Below, piece after piece: positions 1 to 5,054 of a stretch of 6,459 nt of DNA. The position numbers and the translations under genes were made by a program. Below the pieces are notes generated by a model that was not told the origin of the DNA, made no database searches, and saw only the letters and a list, made by a program, of their open reading frames with translations. Source of the DNA: Atopobiaceae bacterium (GTDB lineage Bacteria; Actinomycetota; Coriobacteriia; Coriobacteriales; Atopobiaceae); the NCBI GenBank assembly GCA_017460265.1, contig JAFUBJ010000169.1:1-6459 (forward strand), in the 5' to 3' direction. Numbering within the stretch: the first letter of the stretch is position 1; each line of letters starts with the position of its first letter.

Positions 1-575
1 AACCCGCTCGAAGACGTGGCAATGACCGCAACATCGGCAGGGCCAAGAATCTGCGTCGCCACAAGCGAGTCCCCATTCAGGTTGCCCGAATACGAGACGA
101 TGCCAATCTTCAGCAGCAGGTTGGCAAAGCCGTCCAGCGTCACCCAGCTATCCCCCACCCCGTAGAGCGCGACCTTCTGCGCCTTGCGGATAAGCCTCGC
201 CGCCGTACGCACATCGTGACCCGTAACGGTGCCCAGGCAGGCATCGACCGACTGCTTGGTGAGGTTTGCCACCGAATGGATAATCTGCTGTGTGTTGCTG
301 TCCTCGATGAAGGGGAAGTCCGGGTTCACGTTGAGCACGCTCGAGCGCTCGGCCTCAACGTCGCGCGCCAGCGCAATGCGAAAGTCGCGGTAGCCATCCA
401 ACCCCAGCTTGCGGCAGAGGCGCACCACCGTGGCATTTGAGGTATACGTCGCCGCAGACAGGTCACCGATGTTCATCTCCGCCACGTCATCAAGGTGATC
501 GAGGATGTAGCGCGCAAGGTCCTTCTCTGCGTTGGTGAAGCCCTCCATGCGCTTGAGCGCGTCGAGCACGGCCAT
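1..575 (-). CDS. RpiR-family transcriptional regulator (HTH + SIS), C-terminus cut by window edge
   Basis: This is a DNA-binding sugar-responsive regulator, read on the minus strand from ATG at 575; 191 codons are present and the frame is still open at base 1. Residues about 1-75 form the RpiR-type N-terminal helix-turn-helix domain: a helical start (MAVLDALKRMEGFTNAEKDL) and a recognition region around residues 36-62 with TYTSNATVVRLCRKLGLDGY, close to the family pattern of S-x-A-T-[IV]-x-R-[FL]-x-x-[KR]-L-G-[FL]-x-G-[FY]. From about residue 122 a SIS (phosphosugar isomerase-like) domain begins, with ALYGVGDSW near residues 136-144 and the start of the S-x-S-G loop at 188-191, just before the edge. 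Full-length members have roughly 280 residues, so about one third is missing. The start is fixed by AAGGAG (583-588, minus) 7 bases upstream. It lies divergent to the PTS permease, the usual place for a local regulator; its ligand is likely a 6-phosphosugar, and activator versus repressor role cannot be told. Confidence 0.93.
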   Translation of the reverse strand, partial: MAVLDALKRMEGFTNAEKDLARYILDHLDDVAEMNIGDLSAATYTSNATVVRLCRKLGLDGYRDFRIALARDVEAERSSVLNVNPDFPFIEDSNTQQIIHSVANLTKQSVDACLGTVTGHDVRTAARLIRKAQKVALYGVGDSWVTLDGFANLLLKIGIVSYSGNLNGDSLVATQILGPADVAVIATSSSG

Positions 576-599
576 GGCACGTCTCCTTAAGCCCCGTTT

Positions 600-634
600 T
601 GAACTTCGTTTTCATTATGAAGCGCTTGTGAAGC
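600..634. promoter_or_regulatory. Candidate operator cluster in the RpiR/EIIC divergent region
   Basis: The first part of the divergent spacer holds overlapping repeats. TTCAT-T-ATGAA at 611-621 is a perfect 11-base palindrome around one central base. GCTT-GTG-AAGC at 624-634 is a second small inverted repeat. TGAAGC occurs twice, at 618-623 and 629-634, exactly 11 bases apart (about one helical turn), and TGAAC lies at 600-604. The position, a few tens of bases upstream of the RpiR start and within the shared promoter zone, fits a binding site for that regulator. A near copy of the first palindrome lies at 4890-4900. The binding protein is inferred, not shown. Confidence 0.4.
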
Positions 635-653
635 CAGCGCGACCGACAAATCG

Positions 654-668
654 CGTAAGTGATTTACG
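654..668. repeat. Small inverted repeat CGTAA-N5-TTACG upstream of the permease gene
   Basis: The sequence CGTAA (654-658), five bases, then TTACG (664-668) forms a perfect 5-base-arm inverted repeat in the spacer between the RpiR and EIIC genes. It could be a second regulator site or chance in a short stretch. Nothing links it to a named protein. Confidence 0.25.
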
Positions 669-684
669 ACCCTCCCCAAATCGA

Positions 685-713
685 TTGTTGGCTCGGCTCG
701 CCGTCCGTAAAGT
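685..713 (+). promoter_or_regulatory. Weak candidate promoter for the PTS EIIC gene
   Basis: TTGTTG at 685-690 and TAAAGT at 708-713 are separated by 17 bases, the preferred spacing for a sigma-70-type promoter. The matches are only moderate (3 of 6 and 4 of 6 bases). The site lies about 65 bases before the EIIC start. It is the best spaced pair I found, but a high-GC host may use a different consensus. Confidence 0.22.
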
Positions 714-776
714 GGCATCAACAAGCAAAACGAGCTGCTTGAACCCGAGCTGAAAGCAAGGAAAGGAAGGAAAGAC

Positions 777-2078
777 ATGAGCGAAGACACTCAGAACAAG
801 AGCTTCATGGACAAGCTTACAGACCTTGTCATGAAGATCGCGGCGCCCATCGGACGCTTCGGCATGCTCAAGCCCATCGCATCTATCCAGGACGGCCTCA
901 TGGCGTGCATGCCCCTCATCATCGCAGGCGCCACCTGGCTGGTTGTGTACGTCCTCGGTTCCCCCTCGGTTGGTAGCTCCGGCCACGCCCTCATCCCGTT
1001 CCTCGAGCCGCTCGCCGGCAAGTTCGCGTGGATGAACGACATGACCATGAGCCTCATGGCCCTCTACGCCTCCAACACCATCGCCTCCGCATACGGCGAG
1101 AAGCTCGGTGTCAACGGCCGCACCGCTGGCCTTCTGGGCCTTGCCTCCTTCATCGTGATCACCTCCGGCCCGGAGGAGGGCCTCGCAACCGGCAACTGGT
1201 CTGCATCCGGCCTGTTCGTCGCCATGGTCACCTCGCTTCTGGCGGTGCGCGTCTTTGCCCTGTTCATCGAGAAGGGCTTCACCATCAAGCTGCCTGAGCA
1301 GGTTCCGCCCGCAATCGGCAACTCCTTCGCGTCCATCGTCCCGTACACCGTCGTGCTCGGCACCTGCTGGATTATCCGCACCCTGCTCAACATCGACCTC
1401 GTTGCCGTCCTGATGGGCCTCCTCGCTCCGCTGGTGGCTGGCGCTGACAACATCTTCGTCTTCATGGGCTCCACCTTCATCCAGCAGGTCCTGTGGATCG
1501 TCGGCCTGCACGGCGACAACATGTGGGTCACCAACTTCCAGCCCTTCGGCCTGATCTGGCTTGAGGAGAACGCCACCGCGCTCGCCAACGGCTCCACCGT
1601 CTTCGAGCTCCCGCACGTCCTCGCCGCTTACGGCACCGGTGGTGGCCTGGCCCGTCTGGTCATTTGGCCTGCCGCTGCTTGGCCCCTGGTCGTCCTGATG
1701 CTCACCTCTAAGGTCAAGCTGCACCGCACCCTCGGCGCCACCTGCCTGCTGCCCGCCATCTTCACCATCGTCGAGCCCGTCATCTTCGGTCTGCCCGTCG
1801 TGCTCAACCCCTACCTCATGATTCCGTTCGTGCTCTCCGGTGTCGTGGGCGCTGGCGTGGGCTACGCAATGATGGCCATGCCCATCTTCGGCAAGTTCTT
1901 CGTCAACCTGCCTTGGGCCACACCTCCGTTCATCCTTGGCCCCCTGGGCACCGGCGACATCAAGTCCGTCCTGATCGTCGCAGTGGTCTTCGCCCTCGGT
2001 ATGCTCATCTACCTGCCCTTCTGGCGCCTGTACGTCAAGCACTACCAGGAGGAGATGGGCGAGGAAGCCGAAGCTTAA
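777..2078 (+). CDS. PTS lactose/cellobiose-family EIIC permease
   Basis: This 433-residue membrane protein is the transport subunit of a phosphoenolpyruvate phosphotransferase system of the Lac (lactose/N,N'-diacetylchitobiose/cellobiose) family; it carries a beta-glycoside through the inner membrane while EIIB phosphorylates it. The length matches CelB/ChbC proteins. A cytoplasmic amphipathic N-terminus (about 1-35) is followed by eight to ten hydrophobic segments between about residues 38 and 418 and a charged acidic tail ending EEMGEEAEA. Family motifs are GLHGDNMW (His245) and VEPVIFGLPVVLNP (Glu333), matching the His and Glu that bind sugar in the Bacillus cereus ChbC structure. The family's N-I-N-E-P motif reads T-I-V-E-P here. 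AGGAAGG (764-770) lies 6 bases before the ATG. No EIIA or EIIB domain is fused or adjacent, so they must come from elsewhere. Substrate is inferred from the GH1 neighbours as a beta-glucoside. Confidence 0.95.
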   Translation: MSEDTQNKSFMDKLTDLVMKIAAPIGRFGMLKPIASIQDGLMACMPLIIAGATWLVVYVLGSPSVGSSGHALIPFLEPLAGKFAWMNDMTMSLMALYASNTIASAYGEKLGVNGRTAGLLGLASFIVITSGPEEGLATGNWSASGLFVAMVTSLLAVRVFALFIEKGFTIKLPEQVPPAIGNSFASIVPYTVVLGTCWIIRTLLNIDLVAVLMGLLAPLVAGADNIFVFMGSTFIQQVLWIVGLHGDNMWVTNFQPFGLIWLEENATALANGSTVFELPHVLAAYGTGGGLARLVIWPAAAWPLVVLMLTSKVKLHRTLGATCLLPAIFTIVEPVIFGLPVVLNPYLMIPFVLSGVVGAGVGYAMMAMPIFGKFFVNLPWATPPFILGPLGTGDIKSVLIVAVVFALGMLIYLPFWRLYVKHYQEEMGEEAEA

Positions 2079-2096
2079 AGCAGCCCTTCCTTCCTG

Positions 2097-2139
2097 CGTC
2101 CCGCACGTACGCAAGCCGTGCGGGACGTTTCCTCGTCTT
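2097..2139 (+). terminator. Hairpin terminator after the PTS EIIC gene
   Basis: A perfect 11-base-pair GC-rich stem (2097-2107 with 2117-2127) with a 9-base loop starts 18 bases after the EIIC stop codon. It is followed by TTTCCTCGTCTT, a T-rich but interrupted tail. It looks like an intrinsic terminator with a weak T tract. It would make the downstream GH1 gene depend largely on its own promoter or on read-through. Confidence 0.75.
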
Positions 2140-2177
2140 ATGCCCGCAAGGCATGTCTTGAAATGCAAAATGGTAGC

Positions 2178-2212
2178 TAGATCCCTTCATGGTTCTACGT
2201 ACACTGGAACCA
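2178..2212 (+). promoter_or_regulatory. Candidate promoter with overlapping inverted repeat upstream of the first GH1 gene
   Basis: TGGTTC (2190-2195) and GAACCA (2207-2212) form an inverted repeat with 6-base arms and an 11-base spacer, 35 bases before the GH1 start. A possible -10 element TACACT (2200-2205) lies inside it, with a weak -35 match TAGATC (2178-2183) 16 bases upstream. The overlap would suit a repressor operator on top of the promoter. The gene follows a hairpin terminator, so a private promoter here is expected; the exact elements are uncertain. Confidence 0.3.
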
Positions 2213-2230
2213 AAACGCAATCGCGATGCT

Positions 2231-2236
2231 AAGGAG
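2231..2236 (+). promoter_or_regulatory. Ribosome-binding site that decides the start of the first GH1 gene
   Basis: AAGGAG sits 10 bases before the ATG at 2247. The same reading frame is open from an earlier ATG at 2226, but that start would place this site inside the coding region and has no purine-rich sequence of its own upstream. The start at 2247 also gives an N-terminus (MTIPSKFLWGG) that matches the other GH1 protein (MTTTFPTNFLWGS). Confidence 0.75.
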
Positions 2237-2246
2237 ATGCACGATC

Positions 2247-3701
2247 ATGACGATTCCGAGCAAGTTTTTGTGGGGTGGATCGGTCAGCGCCGCCCAGGTT
2301 GAGGGCGGCTGGGACGAGGGCGGACGCAGCCCCGTGCAGATTGACTACGCCGGCCCTGCCGAGGGCACGGGCCTGCGTCCGGTCTACTACCGTGCCGCAG
2401 ACGGGTCCCGCGGCATCATGCACCAGTTTGACCATCTGCCCGAAGGTGCGCGCTACGAGTTCTTTGACGACGTTGACTACACCAACCACGAGGCGGCAGA
2501 CTTCTATCACCACTGGGAAGAGGACATTCGCTTGTTTGGCGAAATGGGCTTCACCACCTTCAACACCACGGTGAGCTGGGCACGCATCTATCCTCACGGC
2601 GTTGCCGGAGGCGTGAACCAGGAAGGCGTCGAATTTTACCGCAAGGTCTTCACGCTTGCTCGCGAGCTGGGCATGGACCCAGTCATCACCCTCTACAAAT
2701 ACGACGAACCCGTCTGGTTTGAGGAGACGTACGGAAGCTGGGAGAACCGCGCCATGATCGACGAGTTCGTCGCCTTTGCGCGCACCTGCTTCAGCGAGTA
2801 TCGTGGCCTTGTTGACAAGTGGCTCACCTTTAACGAGATCAACGTCATTCTGCAGTGGCCCGAGGGCTGTCGCCTTCTTGAGCTGCACAACCAGCTTGTG
2901 GCGGCCGCCCGCTCCGTGCAGGTTGCACACGAGGTCGACTCCAACATCTCGGTGGGCTGCATGATTGCCGGCCAATGCACCTATCCCTTCACCTGCGACC
3001 CGGCAGACGTGCTGGCTGCCCAGCAGTCCATGCAGGCGGGTTTCTTCTACTGTGCCGACACCATGGTTCGTGGCGCGTATCCGCACTTCGCAAAGCGGAT
3101 CTGGCGGCAGATGGGTTGGGATTACGAGGTGTCTGCAGAGGACAAGGCAGACCTGCTTGCAGGCAAGGCCGACTTCCTCGCCTTTTCGTACTACAGCTCA
3201 TCGACCATCACGACTCATACCGACGGCGTGGAGCTGGCGGCAGGAAACCTCTTCTGGGGACCGAAGAACCCCTACGTCAAGGCATCCGAGTGGGGCTGGC
3301 AGATGGACCCGACGGGATATCGCTATTTCCTGAACGTGCTGGCAGGCCGCTATCCTGACGTGCCTCTGTTTGACGTGGAGAACGGCCTGGGTGCGAAGGA
3401 CGAGCTGGTAGTGGAAGACGGCGTGGAGCGCGTGCACGACGACTACCGCATCGACTATCTGCGCGACCACATTACGCAGCTGCGCCGTGCGGTAGACGAG
3501 GACGGCGTACCTCTGTTTGGCTATACCACGTGGGGTCCCATCGACCTTGTTGCCTTCACCACGGGACAGATGTCCAAGCGCTACGGTTTCATCTACGTTG
3601 ACCGCAACGACGACGGCACCGGAGACCTGCACCGCGTGCGCAAGGACTCGTTCTTCTGGTACAAGAAGGCCATCGCAAGTGACGGGGCCAATCTTGGCTA
3701 G
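2247..3701 (+). CDS. GH1 family 6-phospho-beta-glucosidase-like enzyme with altered active-site residues
   Basis: This 484-residue cytoplasmic enzyme belongs to glycoside hydrolase family 1 and most resembles the AscB/BglA type, which split 6-phospho-beta-glucosides after PTS import. Motifs in order: FLWGGSVSAAQVEGG (conserved Gln17), HEAADFYHHWEED, TFNEIN with acid/base Glu197, FSYY (Tyr315-316), SEWGWQMDP (Trp349, Trp351), DVENGLGAKDE with nucleophile Glu378, GYTTWG (Trp429) and SKRYGFIYVD (Lys444, Tyr446), the phosphate-binding end of phospho-glycosidases. Length is normal. Three substitutions stand out against family members as I remember them: Lys151 in TLYKYDEP replaces the near-invariant His; Asn106 in FNTTVSW replaces the Arg of R-x-S-x-x-W; Ala436 stands where AscB and BglA have a Ser eight residues before Lys444. 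The catalytic pair is intact, so it is probably a working enzyme with shifted specificity. There is no signal peptide. It lies after a terminator and convergent with the reductase. Family assignment is sure; the exact substrate is not. Confidence 0.94.
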   Translation: MTIPSKFLWGGSVSAAQVEGGWDEGGRSPVQIDYAGPAEGTGLRPVYYRAADGSRGIMHQFDHLPEGARYEFFDDVDYTNHEAADFYHHWEEDIRLFGEMGFTTFNTTVSWARIYPHGVAGGVNQEGVEFYRKVFTLARELGMDPVITLYKYDEPVWFEETYGSWENRAMIDEFVAFARTCFSEYRGLVDKWLTFNEINVILQWPEGCRLLELHNQLVAAARSVQVAHEVDSNISVGCMIAGQCTYPFTCDPADVLAAQQSMQAGFFYCADTMVRGAYPHFAKRIWRQMGWDYEVSAEDKADLLAGKADFLAFSYYSSSTITTHTDGVELAAGNLFWGPKNPYVKASEWGWQMDPTGYRYFLNVLAGRYPDVPLFDVENGLGAKDELVVEDGVERVHDDYRIDYLRDHITQLRRAVDEDGVPLFGYTTWGPIDLVAFTTGQMSKRYGFIYVDRNDDGTGDLHRVRKDSFFWYKKAIASDGANLG

Positions 3702-3726
3702 TGACTTTGGGCATCCCTAAAGATGT

Positions 3727-3783
3727 ACGACCATGACGGAGGCTTGTGTCCAATTTCTGGACAAAAGCCTCCGTCATGGTCGT
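3727..3783. repeat. Long near-perfect inverted repeat between convergent genes; possible bidirectional terminator
   Basis: Bases 3727-3745 pair perfectly with 3765-3783 (19 base pairs), then one G/A mismatch (3746, 3764), then six more pairs (3747-3752 with 3758-3763) around the 5-base loop ATTTC. The element starts 25 bases after the GH1 stop and ends 33 bases before the reductase stop codon on the other strand, so it is well placed to end transcription from both sides. Neither side has a real T tract, unlike a standard intrinsic terminator. It could instead be one copy of a repeated extragenic palindrome or a minimal transposon-like repeat. No long open frame of its own is credible. Confidence 0.85.
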
Positions 3784-3816
3784 CCGAGACGCCCCTTGGC
3801 TCAGATGTTGGTGAGT

Positions 3817-4800
3817 TTACTGCTGGCCAAACCTCTCGGGGTGCATCTCGTCAAGGCGCGCGTCGATGTCGGCCATCTCCTCGGCCGTGAGGATGATGTC
3901 CGCGGCGGCAAGGTTCTCGCGCATTCGAGCGGGGTTGGTGGTGCCGGGAATGGGTACGAGGTAGGGACGCTTGTTGAGGATCCAGGCAAGGCAGAGCTGC
4001 GTCCAGGTGCAGTCGTGCTTCTGTGAGTACTCCTCAAGCAGGGCATACAGCGGTGCTGCCTCGGCCACGCCCTTCTCCGAGTACTGCGGGATGAAGCGGC
4101 GGAAGTCGTCGCCCTCGCGCATAAGGTGCTTGATGTCTGCCGGCGCGGTGAGGAAGCCCTTCATGAGCGGTGTGTAGGTGGTTGCGGCAATGCCCAGCTC
4201 CTCAAGCACGGGGAAGAGCTTCTCGGTGTCTCGGTTGGCCATGTTGAGCTTGTTCTGGATGACCGCAACGGGCGTGACGGCGTGCGCGCGACGCAGGTAG
4301 TCGGGGTCGGTCACCTCAGAGATGCCCCATGCGAGGACCTTGCCCTCCTTTATGAGCTCGCCCACGACGCCGGCCAGCTCCTCGGGGCTCACGCGCTCGT
4401 CGCGACGCGCCTGATAGAGGATGTCCAGATGGTCAGTGCGGAGCTGGCGCAGGCTCGTTTCCACGGTCTCGCGAATCACGGCCTCGGAGGAGTCGTAGAC
4501 GAAGGCGTGACCCGCGCCGATCTTGACGCCAAACTTGGTTGCGATGGTCACCTGATCGCGCACTGGCTGGAGCGCCTCGCCCACCACAAGCTCGTTGTTG
4601 GCGTCGTTGCCGGCACGAGTGACGCCCGTGTACATGCCCGACGTGTCGAAGTAGGTGTAGCCCGCCTCGAAAGCCTCACGCACGACGCGCACGGCGTCGG
4701 CATGTTCCATGGCGTAACCATGTGCGTGAGAAAGCCCCATGCACCCATAGCCCACCGCACTGACCTCGAAGTTGCTGCTTCCCAAGACCCTTGTTGCCAT
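3817..4800 (-). CDS. Aldo/keto reductase lacking the catalytic histidine
   Basis: This 327-residue protein is an NAD(P)H-dependent aldo/keto reductase (TIM-barrel oxidoreductase of carbonyls and alcohols). Seen in order: VLGSSNFEVSAVGYGCMGLS at the N-terminus, FDTSGMY with Asp52 and Tyr57, ATKFG with Lys89, DHLDILYQARRDERVSPEE, GKVLAWGISE, VAVIQNKLNM, TYTPLMKGFLTA, and the cofactor-phosphate region VPIPGTTNPARMRENLAA near the C-terminus. In relatives the segment after LYQ reads H-R-x-D; here residue 131 is Ala (codon at 4408-4410), so the Asp-Tyr-Lys-His tetrad lacks its His. Length is normal and the rest of the fold is kept. The start at 4800 is chosen because AGGAG (4806-4810) lies 5 bases upstream; an in-frame ATG 13 codons earlier (4839) has no such site and adds residues outside the family's usual start. 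Its substrate is unknown; the setting suggests a sugar or aglycone carbonyl. Confidence 0.93.
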   Translation of the reverse strand: MATRVLGSSNFEVSAVGYGCMGLSHAHGYAMEHADAVRVVREAFEAGYTYFDTSGMYTGVTRAGNDANNELVVGEALQPVRDQVTIATKFGVKIGAGHAFVYDSSEAVIRETVETSLRQLRTDHLDILYQARRDERVSPEELAGVVGELIKEGKVLAWGISEVTDPDYLRRAHAVTPVAVIQNKLNMANRDTEKLFPVLEELGIAATTYTPLMKGFLTAPADIKHLMREGDDFRRFIPQYSEKGVAEAAPLYALLEEYSQKHDCTWTQLCLAWILNKRPYLVPIPGTTNPARMRENLAAADIILTAEEMADIDARLDEMHPERFGQQ

Positions 4801-4805
4801 GACCT

Positions 4806-4810
4806 CTCCT
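4806..4810 (-). promoter_or_regulatory. Ribosome-binding site that decides the reductase start
   Basis: Read on the minus strand, AGGAG followed by AGGTC leads directly into the ATG at 4800. The purine-rich run AGAGGAGAGG extends on both sides. This supports the start at 4800 over the in-frame ATG at 4839. Confidence 0.75.
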
Positions 4811-4816
4811 CTCGCG

Positions 4817-4834
4817 TGGTTTTCTCTGAAACCA
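4817..4834. promoter_or_regulatory. Perfect inverted repeat TGGTTT-N6-AAACCA in the reductase leader
   Basis: TGGTTT (4817-4822) and AAACCA (4829-4834) are perfect 6-base arms around TCTCTG, directly upstream of the reductase ribosome site. A second, wider pairing GTGGTT (4816-4821) with AACCAC (4838-4843), flanked by CGCG on both sides, overlaps it. It could be an operator for the divergent reductase/GH1 pair or a leader-RNA hairpin. The protein that would bind is unknown. Confidence 0.4.
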
Positions 4835-4889
4835 TTCAACCACCTCGCGTTGAGGCATGTCTAATGCCTATCGGCAATCAGTCGCGATG

Positions 4890-4900
4890 TTCATAATGCA
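4890..4900. promoter_or_regulatory. Near copy of the RpiR-side palindrome in the second divergent region
   Basis: TTCAT-A-ATGCA is a one-mismatch version of the palindrome TTCAT-T-ATGAA at 611-621; the two share nine bases, CATTATGAA, when one is read in reverse complement. The site lies between the divergent reductase and second GH1 genes. If both are operators of the same RpiR protein the locus would be one regulon. A nine-base match between two spacers of this size could also be chance. Confidence 0.28.
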
Positions 4901-4981
4901 TCGTTTGCCGTATCGTCCGGGGCGCATCGGTAGCCAACCATACATAACATGCATATCACGATAAGCCGTATAGGTAGTAGA

Positions 4982-5011
4982 TTGCATGGCAGAACGCCCG
5001 TAGACTGTTAT
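4982..5011 (+). promoter_or_regulatory. Weak candidate promoter for the second GH1 gene
   Basis: TTGCAT (4982-4987) and TGTTAT (5006-5011) are 18 bases apart and match the sigma-70 consensus at 3 and 4 of 6 bases. The -10 element ends 43 bases before the ATG at 5055. The spacer between the divergent genes must hold a promoter on each strand; I found no convincing pair for the reductase on the minus strand. Confidence 0.28.
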
Positions 5012-5054
5012 CAAGACAAAGCGCCACGAGGCCAACGAGCGAAAGGACACCGCC

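Noticed and set aside
615..2168. A very long open frame (517 codons) on the minus strand, opposite the PTS permease
   Set aside because: Its product is rich in Gly, Asp, Glu and His without any fold-like pattern and it mirrors the GC-rich third positions of the permease gene. The plus strand encodes a clear, motif-complete protein.
2160..2230. A possible BglG/LicT-type antiterminator target in the leader of the first GH1 gene
   Set aside because: The repeat at 2190-2212 does not match the conserved ribonucleic antiterminator pattern, no terminator hairpin overlaps it, and no antiterminator gene is in the window.
2226..2246. Upstream in-frame start for the first GH1 gene adding seven residues
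   Set aside because: The AAGGAG ribosome site would lie inside the coding region, the extra residues (MLRRCTI) have no counterpart in the other GH1 protein, and no ribosome site precedes 2226.
3589..3777. Small open frames across the inverted repeat, one on each strand, with nearly the same peptide (MTEA...LRHGR)
   Set aside because: The similarity of the two peptides is simply the palindrome read on both strands; neither has a convincing ribosome site or family.
4126..4896. A 256-codon open frame on the plus strand, opposite the aldo/keto reductase
   Set aside because: It is antisense to a gene with a full set of family motifs and has no recognisable domain; it is explained by codon bias.
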